64,000 bases of DNA from Microbacterium sp. ET2 (lineage in GTDB: Bacteria; Actinomycetota; Actinomycetes; Actinomycetales; Microbacteriaceae). The DNA is taken from assembly GCF_030347395.1 (NCBI RefSeq), contig NZ_CP128170.1, positions 1,674,001-1,738,000 on the forward strand, read 5' to 3'. The notes under the pieces are model-generated. The model had not been told where the DNA came from. It did no database searches and was given only the letters and a program-made list of their open reading frames with translations. Below, piece by piece: positions 25,917 through 37,655 of this stretch; the stretch's first letter is position 1; every line of letters starts with the position of its first letter. The position numbers and the translations under genes were made by a program.

Positions 25917-26918
25917 ATGCGCGCGACGACGATCACCCTCACCGGCGCCGGGGGGCAGATCGGCTACGCCCTGCTCTTCCGCATCGCCGCCGGCGACATG
26001 CTCGGCCCCGAGCGTCCGGTGCAGCTGCGCCTGCTCGAGATCCCCGCGGGCCTCCGGGCTGCGGAGGGTGCGGCGCTGGAACTGCAGGACTGCGCCTTTC
26101 CGCTCCTGGCGGGGGTGGAGATCTCGGATGACCCGCGCACGGCGTTCGACGGCTGCGAGATCGCTCTGCTCGTCGGCGCCCGCCCCCGCGGTCCAGGCAT
26201 GGAGCGAGCCGACCTGCTCGCCGCGAATGCGGGGATCTTCGGCCCGCAGGGTGCGGCGCTGAACGACGTCGCCGACGACGCGATCCGCGTCGTGACGGTG
26301 GGGAACCCCGCGAACACCAACGCCCTCATCGCGCAGTCGTCGGCCCCCGACATCCCTCCTGAGCGCTTCACCGCCCTCACCCGCCTCGATCACAACCGCG
26401 CCGTCGGTCAGCTCGCCGCCGCCCTCGAGGTGAATCCGCGAGACATCGACGGCGTCATCGTGTGGGGCAATCATTCGGCCACGCAGTATCCCGACGTCTC
26501 GCACGCCACTGTCGCCGGCCGCCCCGTGATCGACGCTCTCGCCGAGCGGCTGGGCGGCACCGATGTCGCCACCGCGTGGCTCGATGCCGAATTCGTCCCC
26601 CGGGTGGCGCGCCGCGGCGCCGAGATCATCGAGGTGCGCGGCTCGTCGTCGATCGCCTCCGCCGCGCACGCGTCGATCGAGCACGTCCGCAGCGACGTGC
26701 TCGGTGGTTTCCGCACGTCGGCGGCCGTCGTCTCCCACGGAGAGTACGGCGTGCCCGAGGGGCTCATCTGCTCGTTCCCCGTCACCTCCGACGGGTCGGG
26801 CTATCGGGTCGTCGCCGATCTGGGCGTCGACGACCGGTCGCGGAAGCTCATCGACGCCTCGGTCGACGAGCTCGTCGCCGAGCGCGACGCCGTGCGGAGC
26901 CTGGGCATCCTGCCGTGA
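25917..26918 (+). CDS. mdh: Malate dehydrogenase
   Basis: NAD-dependent TCA-cycle enzyme (333 aa) that interconverts malate and oxaloacetate. The NAD fold is [17 protein letters not shown], the substrate loop [16 protein letters not shown], followed by [20 protein letters not shown] and the catalytic-histidine segment [13 protein letters not shown]. Length and motif order fit the [12 protein letters not shown] MDH of actinobacteria. The ATG at 25917 begins exactly at the fold. Its stop overlaps the antiporter GTG by 4 bp. Confidence 0.96.
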   Translation: MRATTITLTGAGGQIGYALLFRIAAGDMLGPERPVQLRLLEIPAGLRAAEGAALELQDCAFPLLAGVEISDDPRTAFDGCEIALLVGARPRGPGMERADLLAANAGIFGPQGAALNDVADDAIRVVTVGNPANTNALIAQSSAPDIPPERFTALTRLDHNRAVGQLAAALEVNPRDIDGVIVWGNHSATQYPDVSHATVAGRPVIDALAERLGGTDVATAWLDAEFVPRVARRGAEIIEVRGSSSIASAAHASIEHVRSDVLGGFRTSAAVVSHGEYGVPEGLICSFPVTSDGSGYRVVADLGVDDRSRKLIDASVDELVAERDAVRSLGILP

Positions 26919-28582
26919 TCGAGGTCATCGTCATCGCCACGGTGACGGTGCTCGTCATCGCCGGCGCGACCGCGCTCGGTCCGCGCCTGCGCCTCGCCGG
27001 ACCCCTGCTGCTCGTGCTTCTCGGGCTCGGGGTCAGCCTCCTGCCGTTCGTCCCGCCGTTCGAACTCGACCCCGAGGTCATCCTCGTCGGAGTCCTTCCA
27101 CCCCTGCTGTATTCGGCGGCGGTGTCGCTTCCCGCCATCGAGTTCCGCCGCGACGTGCGACCGATCTCCGGGCTCGCGGTGCTGCTCGTGGTGGTGAGCG
27201 CCGTCGCGCTCGGCTTCTTCTTCCACGCCGTCATCCCGGGGCTCGATCTGTATCTGGCGATCGCACTGGGGGCCATCCTCAGTCCGACCGACGCGGTGGC
27301 GACCTCCATCGCGAAGCGGCTCGGCATCTCTCGTCGCGTCACCACCTGGCTCGACGGTGAGAGCCTGCTCAACGACGCCACATCGCTCGTGATCCTGCGC
27401 ACCATGGTCGCCGCGGCGGTGACCGGCTCCATACCCGAAGGCGGCATCGTCGGCGCTTTCCTGTGGGGCGTGGTCGTCGCGATCGTCGTGGGCTCGATCA
27501 TCGGCTACATCAACCTGCGGGTGCGCGCGCTCGTGCGCAATCCCGCCGCGAACACCGCCATCGGTTTCGTCGTGCCGTTCGTGGCGTACCTTCCCACCGA
27601 GGCGCTCGGCGGCTCGGGCCTCGTCGCCGCCGTCGTCGCCGGCATCGTCACCGGGCAGGGCGCCGCCCGCCGGTTCACCCCCGAGCAGCGCCTATCGGAC
27701 GAGCTGAACTGGCGCACGGTCGAGCTCGTCCTCGAGGGTGCGGTGTTCCTGGTGATGGGGCTCGAGGTGAAGGACCTCTGGGACTCCGTCTCCGCCGACG
27801 GCGCGGGAGGTCTCGAGCGGGCGGTCTTCCTCGCTGCGACGGCGCTGCTGATCATCCTCGCCGCGCGGGCGGTCTTCGTCTCCGTCCTCGTCTGGGGAGA
27901 GTCTCGGCGCGCGAAACGCGCGGCCACCCACCTCCCACGGGTGCGCACCTGGCCTGACAGGGTGCCCGAACGCGCCCGCCCCCGAGTGCTCCGCTTCATC
28001 GAAGACCTCGAGTACCACCGCACCACCCCGCTCGGGTGGCGCCACGGCACGATCATGGTGTGGGCGGGCATGCGAGGCGTCGTCACCCTCGCGGCAGCGC
28101 AGACCCTTCCCGCCGCGACGCCGTCGCGCGACCTGCTCGTCTTCGTCGCCTTCCTCGTTGCGGTTGGCAGCCTGCTGCTGCAGGGCTCGACCCTCCCGTG
28201 GATCGTGCGCGCGCTCGGCCTCGACGGCGAGGGTGACGAGACCGTCGGCCGTGAGGAGCGACTGCGGCTGGATCAGGAGCTGCGGGATGCCGCGGCCGCG
28301 GCCCTCGCCGACGACAACCTCGCCCGGCGAGACGGCGAGAGCTTCCCGCCGGAGCTCATCGCCCGCGTCGGCGACCGGTACACCAGACCGCCCGACGAGG
28401 ACACCACCATGGTCGTGCGCGACGGGTTGGAGCTGCGCCTCGCTCTCATCCGGGCCATGCGCCGACGCCTGATCGAGCTCTCCTCCGGTGGCGCGTACAG
28501 CACCGCAGTCCTCCGCCACACGCTCGCCGAGCTGGACGCCGATGAGCTGAGCCTCGAGCTCCGCCTCGACGGCGAAGACTGA
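26915..28582 (+). CDS. CPA1-family Na+/H+ antiporter
   Basis: Cation/proton antiporter (555 aa) of the NhaP/NHE type. About 12 hydrophobic segments precede a 140-residue cytoplasmic tail. Ion-binding motifs are [19 protein letters not shown] and [14 protein letters not shown], and the later helix [17 protein letters not shown] is also typical. The tail is acidic and ends with LRLDGED. The GTG at 26915 overlaps the mdh stop, so it is translated from the same transcript. Role is pH and sodium homeostasis. Confidence 0.92.
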   Translation: MIEVIVIATVTVLVIAGATALGPRLRLAGPLLLVLLGLGVSLLPFVPPFELDPEVILVGVLPPLLYSAAVSLPAIEFRRDVRPISGLAVLLVVVSAVALGFFFHAVIPGLDLYLAIALGAILSPTDAVATSIAKRLGISRRVTTWLDGESLLNDATSLVILRTMVAAAVTGSIPEGGIVGAFLWGVVVAIVVGSIIGYINLRVRALVRNPAANTAIGFVVPFVAYLPTEALGGSGLVAAVVAGIVTGQGAARRFTPEQRLSDELNWRTVELVLEGAVFLVMGLEVKDLWDSVSADGAGGLERAVFLAATALLIILAARAVFVSVLVWGESRRAKRAATHLPRVRTWPDRVPERARPRVLRFIEDLEYHRTTPLGWRHGTIMVWAGMRGVVTLAAAQTLPAATPSRDLLVFVAFLVAVGSLLLQGSTLPWIVRALGLDGEGDETVGREERLRLDQELRDAAAAALADDNLARRDGESFPPELIARVGDRYTRPPDEDTTMVVRDGLELRLALIRAMRRRLIELSSGGAYSTAVLRHTLAELDADELSLELRLDGED

Positions 28583-28634
28583 CAGGGCCTGAAAGAGGTC
28601 GCGGCACCGGTCATCCCGGGTGAGAATGGATGTC

Positions 28635-29081
28635 ATGAGTGCGGGATTCGGCGAGGCGATGGAGACGAGCCCCGTCCCCGTTCCCCATGACGCCGCCGAC
28701 TGTCCGAAGTGCTTCACCGAATTGCAGCGCGATCGCGACTGGTGGGCCGCGCGCCCGTCGGGCGCACGCCTGGTGGGCCTCGTCATCGCCCGCGACGACA
28801 TGCCGTCGGTGGTCGAGCAGCGCGACCTCCTCACCCGCTTCGGGGTGCCCATCGAGGGGTTCCGTCACCCCTCGCCCGAGACCCTCGAGAGCTGGGAGGA
28901 GCGGCTGGTGCGCCTGTTCGGCACGCTCCGCCACGGCGATGTGCTCGTGGTCGCGAACGTCCATGCGCTGGGACGCGACATCGAGGAGGAGACGCGTACC
29001 GTCGCCGCCCTCCGCCGCCGCGGAGTGGTCGTGAAGGTGCTCAGCCACGGCGCTCGGCACCTGTACGACGCCGGCCGGTGA
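28635..29081 (+). CDS. Resolvase-fold protein without the catalytic serine
   Basis: Small protein (148 aa) that follows the serine-recombinase N-terminal domain: LVGLVIARDDMPSVVEQRDLL, where active resolvases have YxRVSTxxQ, then LVRLFGTLRHGDVLVVANVHALGRD and TRTVAALRRRGVVVKVL, matching the GD-L-V--LDRLGR pattern. The nucleophilic serine position holds Ala/Asp and the C-terminal DNA-binding domain is absent. A CPKC pair near the N-terminus may bind metal. Starts at 28626 and 28635 are both possible. It is probably not a recombinase; function unknown. Both neighbours are on the same strand but separated by gaps. Confidence 0.6.
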   Translation: MSAGFGEAMETSPVPVPHDAADCPKCFTELQRDRDWWAARPSGARLVGLVIARDDMPSVVEQRDLLTRFGVPIEGFRHPSPETLESWEERLVRLFGTLRHGDVLVVANVHALGRDIEEETRTVAALRRRGVVVKVLSHGARHLYDAGR

Positions 29082-29179
29082 GCCGTGGGGAATCGTTCGG
29101 GGGCCCGCGCGGTTTCCTCTGTCGTGCCCAGCTCTGAAACATCACGAAACGCGATGACGGCGAACGATCTGTCGCGGGC

Positions 29180-29185
29180 TAGCCT
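29180..29185 (+). promoter_or_regulatory. -10 element TAGCCT of the flavin reductase gene
   Basis: TAGCCT ends 7 nt before the ATG at 29193, with no ribosome site. It supports this start over upstream in-frame candidates. Confidence 0.5.
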
Positions 29186-29192
29186 GCCGCCC

Positions 29193-29750
29193 ATGACTCG
29201 TTCCGCCGCCGGCACCCACCCCGCGTCGTTCCCGACCGCCTCGCTCAGCGCCGAGGAGTTCAAGACCGTCTTCCGCGGACACCCCGGCGGCGTGGCCGTG
29301 ATCACCGCCGACGCCGGCGACGGACCTGTCGCCCTGACGGCGACCTCGGTGTCGTCGGTGAGCGCCGAGCCGCCCCTGCTCATCTTCTCGCTCTCGGCCA
29401 TCTCGTCGGCCGCCCCCACGATCGCCGAGGCCGACACCGTCGTCGTGCACCTGCTCGATGCGCATGACCTCGAGCTGGCCAAGCTCGCCGCCACGAGCGG
29501 CATCGACCGCTTCGCCGACACGTCGCTGTGGGCGCGGCTTCCCACGGGCGAGCCAGTCTTCCCCGGTGCGCGGGCATGGCTGCGCTGCGCGATCATCAAC
29601 CGGATGGATGCCGGCGCCTCGACCGTCATCGCCGCGCAGGCGCTGCAGCACCAGATCACCCGCGATGTCGAGCCGGGCGAGCCCGCCGACGCCCTGGTCT
29701 ATCACAACCGCACCTGGCACCGCCTCGGCGAGCACTCGCAGCTCGGCTGA
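29193..29750 (+). CDS. Flavin reductase family protein
   Basis: FMN-binding oxidoreductase (185 aa) of the flavin-reductase-like fold. It shows FRGHPGGVAVITAD and VALTATSVSSVSAEPPLLIFSLS, the phosphate- and flavin-contacting segments. Members supply reduced flavin to monooxygenases, but no monooxygenase partner lies next to it. The stop TGA sits in CTGACGCG and is followed within 40 bp by the 115-bp tandem array. Confidence 0.88.
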   Translation: MTRSAAGTHPASFPTASLSAEEFKTVFRGHPGGVAVITADAGDGPVALTATSVSSVSAEPPLLIFSLSAISSAAPTIAEADTVVVHLLDAHDLELAKLAATSGIDRFADTSLWARLPTGEPVFPGARAWLRCAIINRMDAGASTVIAAQALQHQITRDVEPGEPADALVYHNRTWHRLGEHSQLG

Positions 29751-29789
29751 CGCGCGCGGAGCCGCCGGCTCGCCGACTACTTCGACGCG

Positions 29790-30490
29790 ACCCGTCAAGA
29801 ACCGTCGCCCGCCCGCACCCCGAGCCGCACTTCCTGACGGGTCGCGCGACAACGGCCGCCGCGACCGCCTGCGCGCCGCGCGGCAGACGCCGCGCCCAGC
29901 CCCGCGGCACGACCCGTCAAGAAACGTCGCCTCCCCGCACTCCGAGCCGCACTTCCTGACGGATCGCGCGAAGAACGCGGCTCGCCGCACGCGCGCGACA
30001 AACGTCGCGACCAGCCCCCCGGCACAACCCGTCAAAAAACGTCGCCCGCCCGCACCCCGAGCCGCACATTCTGACGGATCGCGCGAAGAGCGCAGCTCCC
30101 CGCACGCGCGCGGCCGACGCCGCGCCCAGCCCCGCGGCACGACCCGTCAGAAAACGTCGCCTCCCCGCACTCCGAGCCGCACTTCCTGACGGATCGCGCG
30201 AAGAGTGCAGCTCCTCGCACCCGCGCGGCAGACGCCGCGACCACCCCCTCGGCACAACCCGTCAAAGAACGTCGCCCGCTCGCACTCCGAGCCGCACATT
30301 CTGACGGGTCACGAGAAGAACGCAGCTCCCCGCACGCGCGCGACGGACGCCGCGCCCACCCCCTCGACGCGACCCGTCAATAAACGTCGCCCGCCCGCAC
30401 CCCGAGCCGCACATTCTGCCGGGTCGCGCGAAGAGCGCGGCACACCACACGCCCACGCCGCACGTCCGTGCACAACGCGCCCGACGCGAC
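29790..30490. repeat. Six-copy 115-bp tandem array with internal inverted repeats
   Basis: Units start at 29790, 29912, 30027, 30142, 30257 and 30372. The first is 122 bp, copies 2-5 are exactly 115 bp, and the last decays after about 85 bp. Each unit opens with ACCCGTCA and, about 40 bp later, has TGACGGGT or TGACGGAT, so it can fold into a stem with arms of 8-12 bp. Units alternate between two subtypes (GCCCGCACCCC with GGCACG ends, and TCCCCGCACTCC with GGCACA ends), pointing to duplication of a 230-bp dimer. The period is not a multiple of three and peptide frames rotate. The array fills the 749-bp gap between two convergent genes, which holds nothing else. Confidence 0.93.
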
Positions 30491-30499
30491 GCGACGCGC

Positions 30500-32773
<2,274 letters not shown>

Positions 32774-32803
32774 GCGTTTCCCGTCTGTCGAGGCGCCTAG
32801 AAC

Positions 32804-33421
32804 CTACAGCGTGCCACCTGCTGCGGACAGAGACTGTCCTCGATCGTCAGCCGCCGCGCGCCAGCATCCTTCGAGATGGTCATCGACCATCCCCGAAGAC
32901 TGCATCAGCGCGTACACCGTCGTCGACCCGACGAAGCGGAACCCGCGCTTCTTCAGTTCTCGGCTGAGAGCGTTCGACTCCGGCGTCGTGGCCGGCAGGT
33001 CGGCGAAGGCCTGCGGGCGGGGCCGGCCCGCAGCATCCGGAGCGTACGCCCACATCAGCGCGTCGAGTGCGCCCTCAGGCATCTCGGCGACGATCCGGGC
33101 GTTCCCGATCGTGGCGAGGATCTTCGCGCGATTGCGGACGATACCCGCATCTGCCATGAGTCGCTCGACATCGTCGTCGTCGAACGCCGCGACCTTAACG
33201 GGCTCGAACCCGGCGAAGGCGTCGCGGAACGCGGGGCGCTTGCGGAGGATCGTGATCCACGAAAGCCCGGCCTGAAACCCCTCGAGGCTCATCTTCTCGA
33301 AGAGCGGACCGTCGCCGTGCAGCGGGTGGCCCCACTCCTCGTCGTGGTACCGCCGATACTCGGGGTCGTCACCGACCCACCCGCAGCGGTCGCGTCCGTC
33401 GGGCCCCGTGACCACACTCAT
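32804..33421 (-). CDS. tag: DNA-3-methyladenine glycosylase I
   Basis: Base-excision repair glycosylase (205 aa) that removes 3-methyladenine from alkylated DNA. Family marks are RCGWVGDDPEYRRYHDEEWG near the N-terminus (read in two parts), FEKMSLEGFQAGLSW, and KRGFRFVGSTTVYALMQ with the downstream His/Cys positions VDDHLEGCW that complete the Tag zinc site. The ATG at 33421 begins the family. It follows the UvrA2-like gene by 30 bp on the same strand, so two DNA-repair genes cluster here. Confidence 0.94.
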   Translation of the reverse strand: MSVVTGPDGRDRCGWVGDDPEYRRYHDEEWGHPLHGDGPLFEKMSLEGFQAGLSWITILRKRPAFRDAFAGFEPVKVAAFDDDDVERLMADAGIVRNRAKILATIGNARIVAEMPEGALDALMWAYAPDAAGRPRPQAFADLPATTPESNALSRELKKRGFRFVGSTTVYALMQSSGMVDDHLEGCWRAAADDRGQSLSAAGGTL

Positions 33422-33469
33422 TCGGTCAGTATGCCCGGCTCCGCCGACACCGCGAACCGCACCCGCCCG

Positions 33470-35593
33470 CTACTTCTTCTGCAGCGTTCTGCCCTTCTGC
33501 AGCGACTTCTCCGAGATCGGCTCGTTCCCTGCGGCAGCCTGGGCGCGGTAGTACTCTCGCGCTTCCTCCTGGCGCACGCGCTCCTCGCCCGAGGCGATGG
33601 GGGCGCGCACGTGCTCGGGCGCGAACCCGTAGGCGTCGACGAGGTCCTGGGCGTGGGGCCGCAGCCGCGCGCAGAGCCGATCGATGTAGCGCGACACCGC
33701 CGCGGCGCGCTGCGTCGAGAGGCGCCCGTTGATCAGGTACCACGCGAGGTGCTTCTCGATGAGGTGCAGCCCGAACAGGTCGCGCAGCCACGTCAGCACC
33801 TGACGGGTGCCGGGATCGGCCACGGCCTTGACCCCGTCGGAGAAGGCCTCCCACTGCAGGAGCTCACCGTGAGCGCGGGCCGCTTCGATGAGTTCGGCCT
33901 GGTGGGTGTTGAACAGCGCCGCAGCCTCCGCCTTGTCGAGCTTGGCCGCGGGGCGGAGCGCCCCGGCGAGGTCGGCGACCATCTGCTCCACTCGGCCCGA
34001 CAGAATCTCGTGCTGCTGCTCGGCGCGAAGCCCCAGCTCCACCGAGCGTGCCGTCGACCCGAAGTCGGCGACCGCCTGCCCGAGCTGGCGGAGGCCCGCG
34101 CCGTGGAAGACCTTGCCCGCCGTCTGCGCCGCGGCGAACCGGGCGAGCGAAGCGGCATCCTTGCCCTTGAACTGCTTGGCGTAGTCCGACAGCAGCCGCT
34201 TGCCGACGAGCTGCAGGAGCACGTTGTTGTCGCCCTCGAAGGTCACGTAGACATCGAGGTCGTGGCGGAGCCCCGTCATCCGGTTCTCCGCCAGGAAGCC
34301 CTGGCCACCGCACGCCTCGCGGCTCTCTTGAATGGTGGTCAGCGCATTCCACGTCGACAGCGACTTCAGCGCCGCGGCGAGGGTCTCGAGGTCCTCCCGC
34401 TCCTCGGAGGTGTCGGCACGGCCCGAGAACACCCCGTCGAACTTCCGCAGCAGCTCGTCGTGCGCGAAGAACTGCGCGTAGTTCTGGGCGAGGAGCGGGA
34501 GAAGTCGCCGCTGGTGCTTGCCGTAGTCGAGCAGCGTGACCTCGTCGGTGCCGGCGCCCGAATCGAACTGGCGGCGCTGGTTGCCGTAGGTGGTGGCGAT
34601 GTAGAGAGCCAGAGCGGATGCCGTCGTGGCGGCCCCGTCGAGCGAGACGCGTCCCTGCACCAGGGCGCCGAGCATGGTGAAGAAGCGACGTCCGGGGCTG
34701 TCGATGGGACTCGAATACGAGCCGTCGGGCGCGACGTCGCCGTAGCGGTTGAGGAGGTTCTCGCGCGGGACGCGCACGTGGTCGAAGTGCAGGCGTCCGT
34801 TGTCGATGCCGTTCAGGCCGCCCTTGGGACCGTCGTCCTCACCGCCGATGCCGGGGAGGAAGGTGCCCGCGTCGTCGCGGATCGGAACGAAGAAGCAGTG
34901 CACGCCGTAGTTGACTCCGCCGGTGATCAGCTGCGCGAAAACGGTCGCGGCCCTGCCGTGCAGTGCGGCGTTGCCGAGGTAGTCCTTCCACGCCGCGCGG
35001 AACGGCGTGTGGATCACGAACTCCTCGGTGTCGGGGTCGTACGTGGCGGTGGTGCCGATGGCCGCGACGTCGGATCCGTGACCGGTCTCGGTCATCGCGA
35101 ACGCCCCGGGGAGCTCCATCGACATGACGGGGCGCAGCCACTTGTCCCAGTGCTGCTTGGTGCCGAGCTGGTAGATCGCGGAGGCGAAGAGGCCCCACTG
35201 CACGCCCGACTTGATCTGAAGGCTCGGGTCGGCCAGCACGAGCTCCTCGAAGCCGGCGAGGTTCGCGCCGTTGTCGTCGCTGCCGCCGTACTCGGCGGGG
35301 AACGCGCGGCGCCCGCCGCCGTTGTCGGCGAGGAGGTGCAGCTGTGTGAGGGTCCGCTCGCGGTGCTCGGCGACCGTCAGGTCGTTCACCTGCCAGAACG
35401 CGGAGTCCTTGATGAGTTCGCGCGCCTCGCGACGGGTGTCGGCCCACGTGCCGAGCAGCAGGTTCGTGACGGCATCGATGTCGATGCGGGCCTCGGATGC
35501 CTCTGCCGCCGTGTGGGGCGCGGTGGGCGCTCCACCGGCGGGCGTGCGGGAGTCGGATGCGGGGGTCTCAGGACGAACGGCGGCGTCGGCCAT
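33470..35593 (-). CDS. Acyl-CoA oxidase/dehydrogenase family protein (ACOX type)
   Basis: FAD-dependent acyl-CoA oxidase-like enzyme (707 aa), first step of fatty-acid or acyl-chain beta-oxidation. FAD/substrate segments are FAMTETGHGSDV and RRQFDSGAGTDEVTLLDY, and the catalytic glutamate lies in VYVTFEGDNNVLLQ. The C-terminal ACOX domain (about 500-660) lengthens it beyond the 380-400 aa of ordinary dehydrogenases. GGAGAGGTGAGAA precedes the ATG at 35593. The C-terminus is Lys/Gln-rich (KSLQKGRTLQKK). A possible TetR-type site lies in its promoter. Confidence 0.92.
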   Translation of the reverse strand: MADAAVRPETPASDSRTPAGGAPTAPHTAAEASEARIDIDAVTNLLLGTWADTRREARELIKDSAFWQVNDLTVAEHRERTLTQLHLLADNGGGRRAFPAEYGGSDDNGANLAGFEELVLADPSLQIKSGVQWGLFASAIYQLGTKQHWDKWLRPVMSMELPGAFAMTETGHGSDVAAIGTTATYDPDTEEFVIHTPFRAAWKDYLGNAALHGRAATVFAQLITGGVNYGVHCFFVPIRDDAGTFLPGIGGEDDGPKGGLNGIDNGRLHFDHVRVPRENLLNRYGDVAPDGSYSSPIDSPGRRFFTMLGALVQGRVSLDGAATTASALALYIATTYGNQRRQFDSGAGTDEVTLLDYGKHQRRLLPLLAQNYAQFFAHDELLRKFDGVFSGRADTSEEREDLETLAAALKSLSTWNALTTIQESREACGGQGFLAENRMTGLRHDLDVYVTFEGDNNVLLQLVGKRLLSDYAKQFKGKDAASLARFAAAQTAGKVFHGAGLRQLGQAVADFGSTARSVELGLRAEQQHEILSGRVEQMVADLAGALRPAAKLDKAEAAALFNTHQAELIEAARAHGELLQWEAFSDGVKAVADPGTRQVLTWLRDLFGLHLIEKHLAWYLINGRLSTQRAAAVSRYIDRLCARLRPHAQDLVDAYGFAPEHVRAPIASGEERVRQEEAREYYRAQAAAGNEPISEKSLQKGRTLQKK

Positions 35594-35627
35594 TTCTCAC
35601 CTCTCCAGAAGGAGTCGAAGGGAAGTC

Positions 35628-35642
35628 ACCTAAACGGTAGGT
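35628..35642 (-). promoter_or_regulatory. Possible TetR-type inverted repeat before the acyl-CoA oxidase
   Basis: ACCTAAACGGTAGGT has 5-bp arms (ACCTA/TAGGT) 35 bp before the ATG and overlaps a TACCGT hexamer that could be the -10. The form resembles TetR-family sites of fatty-acid genes. There is no regulator gene beside it, so the assignment is tentative. Confidence 0.35.
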
Positions 35643-35857
35643 CTCCCACAACGCGCCTCCAACTGCGTTGTTCATTCGTCACAAGGAGTCCCAGCCATGT
35701 CGCCGGGACCGATTGTGCCCAAGCGACATCCGACCCGGCGACGGGCGCCCGCGCGTGCACAACCGCGGGCCGCTCGGCCGACGCGCCGCGCCGTCGTCGC
35801 CACGCCCGGCGTGTCATCCGCCGGCCCCGCGGTTATGCACGGCGGGCCCCCGGAAGG
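35643..35857. other. Intergenic stretch downstream of fhs, no supported gene
   Basis: This lies between the fhs stop and the acyl-CoA oxidase promoter. A plus-strand frame from the ATG at 35697 has a good AAGGAG site but runs antisense into fhs, is Arg/Pro-rich, and has weaker third-position GC than true genes here. GC-rich inverted repeats near 35810-35850 could terminate the oxidase promoter region or fhs. Confidence 0.4.
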
Positions 35858-37525
35858 TCAGAAGAGCCCGACGATCCGCCCGTCGTCGGTGATGTCGATC
35901 GTGTTCGCCGCGGGCACCGCCGGCAGGCCGGGCATCGTCATGATGTCGCCGCAGATCATCACGACGAACCGGGCCCCGGCGGCCAGGCGCACTTCACGGA
36001 TGTCGACGACGTGCCCGGTCGGTGCACCCCGCAGCCGCGGGTCGGTTGAGAACGAATACTGCGTCTTCGCCACGCACACGGGGTACCCGCCGTACCCCTC
36101 CTCCTGAAGGCGACGGATCTGTGCGCGCACGGCGCTCGAAGCCGTGACATCGGATGCTCCGTAGATACGTGTGGCGATGGCGCGCATCTTGTCCCACAGG
36201 GTCGCGTCATCGGGATAGGTGAGGGCCGGCTCCGCCGGCTCGCCGCAGAGGCGCACGACTTCGCGCGCCAGCTCCTCGGCGCCCGCCCCGCCCTCGGCGA
36301 AGTGGCGGGCGACCACGGCGGTGACGCCGGCGGCGGCGGCCTCCTCCTGCAGCGCCGCGACCTCGGCACCGGTGTCCTCTGCCCGGTGGTTGATCGCCAC
36401 GACCACGGGCAGACCCAGCACGCCGTGAACGATCTCGATGTGCCGCCGCAGATTGACCGTGCCGCGGCGGAGCGCCGCAACATCCTCGTTCGGGAGGTCT
36501 GCGACCTCGACGCCACCGTGGTACTTCATCGCCCGCACGGTGGCGACGATGACGGCGGCCGAGGGCCGCAGGCCCGTGGAACGGCACAGGATGTCGAGGA
36601 ACTTCTCAGCCCCGAGGTCGGAGCCGAATCCCGCCTCGGTGACGACGTAGTCGGCCAGATGAAGGGCCGTGTCGGTGGCGAGGTAGGAGTTGCACCCGTG
36701 GGCGATGTTCGCGAACGGCCCGCCGTGGACGAAGGCCGGGGTGTGCTCGAGCGTCTGCACGAGATTGGGCGCGAGCGCGTCGCGCAGCAACGCCGCCATG
36801 GCGCCGTGGGCGTCGAGGTCGCGGGCGCGCACGGGCTGCCGTTCGCGGGTGTAGCCGATCACGATCTCGCCGAGACGCGCCTTGAGGTCGGCGAGATCGG
36901 TGGCGAGGCAGAAGATCGCCATCACCTCGCTCGCCACGACGATGTCGAAGCCGCTCTCGCGCGGATAGCCGTTCCCCGGGCCGCCGAGTCCCGTCACCAC
37001 GTCGCGCAGTGCGCGATCGTTGACATCGAGCACCCGCCGCCACGCGACCCGACGGACGTCGATGCCGAGGGCGTTGCCGTGATGGATGTGATTGTCGATG
37101 AGCGCTGCCAGGAGGTTCGTCGCCACACCGATCGCGGCGAAGTCGCCGGTGAAGTGCAGATTGATGTCCTCCATCGGCACGACCTGCGCATACCCGCCGC
37201 CCGCCGCGCCGCCCTTCATGCCGAAGACCGGCCCCAGCGCCGGCTCGCGGAGGCAGATCGCGGCGCGGGCGCCGACCCGGTTCAGCGCGTCGCCGAGGCC
37301 CACCGTCGTCGTGGTCTTCCCCTCGCCCGCCGGCGTCGGGGAGACGGCGGTCACCAGCACGAGGTGGCCGCGAGGGCGATCCCGGATGCTGCGGGCGAAC
37401 GACAGCGCGACTTTCGCCTTGTGTCGACCATAGGGTTCGAGGGCGTCGGCGGGGATGCCGAGCTTTTCGGCGATGACCCCGATGGGCTCGAGCTGCGCCG
37501 CCTGGGCGATGTCGATGTTGCTCAT
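35858..37525 (-). CDS. fhs: Formate-tetrahydrofolate ligase
   Basis: One-carbon enzyme (555 aa) that makes 10-formyl-tetrahydrofolate from formate, THF and ATP. The P-loop is [11 protein letters not shown], followed by [29 protein letters not shown] and NIAHGCNS, all in family order and at full length. Used for purine synthesis and formate recycling. GGAGG lies 12 nt before the ATG at 37525. The transcript appears to begin about 105 nt upstream and to carry four consecutive hairpins, so post-transcriptional control is likely. Confidence 0.96.
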   Translation of the reverse strand: MSNIDIAQAAQLEPIGVIAEKLGIPADALEPYGRHKAKVALSFARSIRDRPRGHLVLVTAVSPTPAGEGKTTTTVGLGDALNRVGARAAICLREPALGPVFGMKGGAAGGGYAQVVPMEDINLHFTGDFAAIGVATNLLAALIDNHIHHGNALGIDVRRVAWRRVLDVNDRALRDVVTGLGGPGNGYPRESGFDIVVASEVMAIFCLATDLADLKARLGEIVIGYTRERQPVRARDLDAHGAMAALLRDALAPNLVQTLEHTPAFVHGGPFANIAHGCNSYLATDTALHLADYVVTEAGFGSDLGAEKFLDILCRSTGLRPSAAVIVATVRAMKYHGGVEVADLPNEDVAALRRGTVNLRRHIEIVHGVLGLPVVVAINHRAEDTGAEVAALQEEAAAAGVTAVVARHFAEGGAGAEELAREVVRLCGEPAEPALTYPDDATLWDKMRAIATRIYGASDVTASSAVRAQIRRLQEEGYGGYPVCVAKTQYSFSTDPRLRGAPTGHVVDIREVRLAAGARFVVMICGDIMTMPGLPAVPAANTIDITDDGRIVGLF

Positions 37526-37631
37526 TGCTGGGCTGGACCTCCCGGGCCTCTTCGCCCGATATCTCGACGGGCCTCATCGCCCGCCGTCTCACATGGGCAC
37601 CGATGCCCGGTGTCGGGGCGCCGTCGCCCCT
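37526..37631 (-). ncRNA. Structured 5' leader of fhs with a duplicated hairpin
   Basis: On the minus strand four stems precede the ribosome site: GGGGCG/CGCCCC (37615-37630), GGGCA/TGCCC (37595-37608), CGGGC/GCCCG (37568-37583) and CGGGC/GCCCG (37543-37558). The last two have identical stems and loops GATGAG and GAAGAG, 25 nt apart, and the nearer one touches the GGAGG. I cannot match this to the ZTP or THF riboswitch from memory. It is a candidate regulatory leader. Confidence 0.5.
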
Positions 37632-37637
37632 GAGGGG

Positions 37638-37643
37638 AGCCTA
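37638..37643 (-). promoter_or_regulatory. -10 element TAGGCT of fhs
   Basis: TAGGCT on the minus strand would start transcription near 37631 and create a leader of about 105 nt, in contrast to the leaderless genes elsewhere in the window. Confidence 0.5.
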
Positions 37644-37655
37644 GAGGACGCGGGT

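Noticed and set aside
29656..30265. Arg/Ser-rich minus-strand proteins inside the 115-bp array
   Set aside because: The period is not divisible by three, so frames rotate between units, and no ribosome sites accompany the starts.
29790..30490. CRISPR array
   Set aside because: The whole 115-bp unit is repeated; there are no unique spacers and no cas genes.
32876..36049. Open plus-strand frame of 1057 codons
   Set aside because: Antisense of tag, the acyl-CoA oxidase and part of fhs, with no recognisable motif.
35697..36107. Plus-strand frame of 136 codons with a good AAGGAG ribosome site
   Set aside because: It runs antisense into the conserved fhs C-terminus, is Arg/Pro-rich, and its first 60 codons have clearly lower third-position GC than true genes in the window.
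37526..37631. ZTP (pfl) riboswitch before fhs
   Set aside because: fhs is a classic ZTP target, but I cannot find the conserved pseudoknot strings of that class; kept only as an unassigned structured leader.
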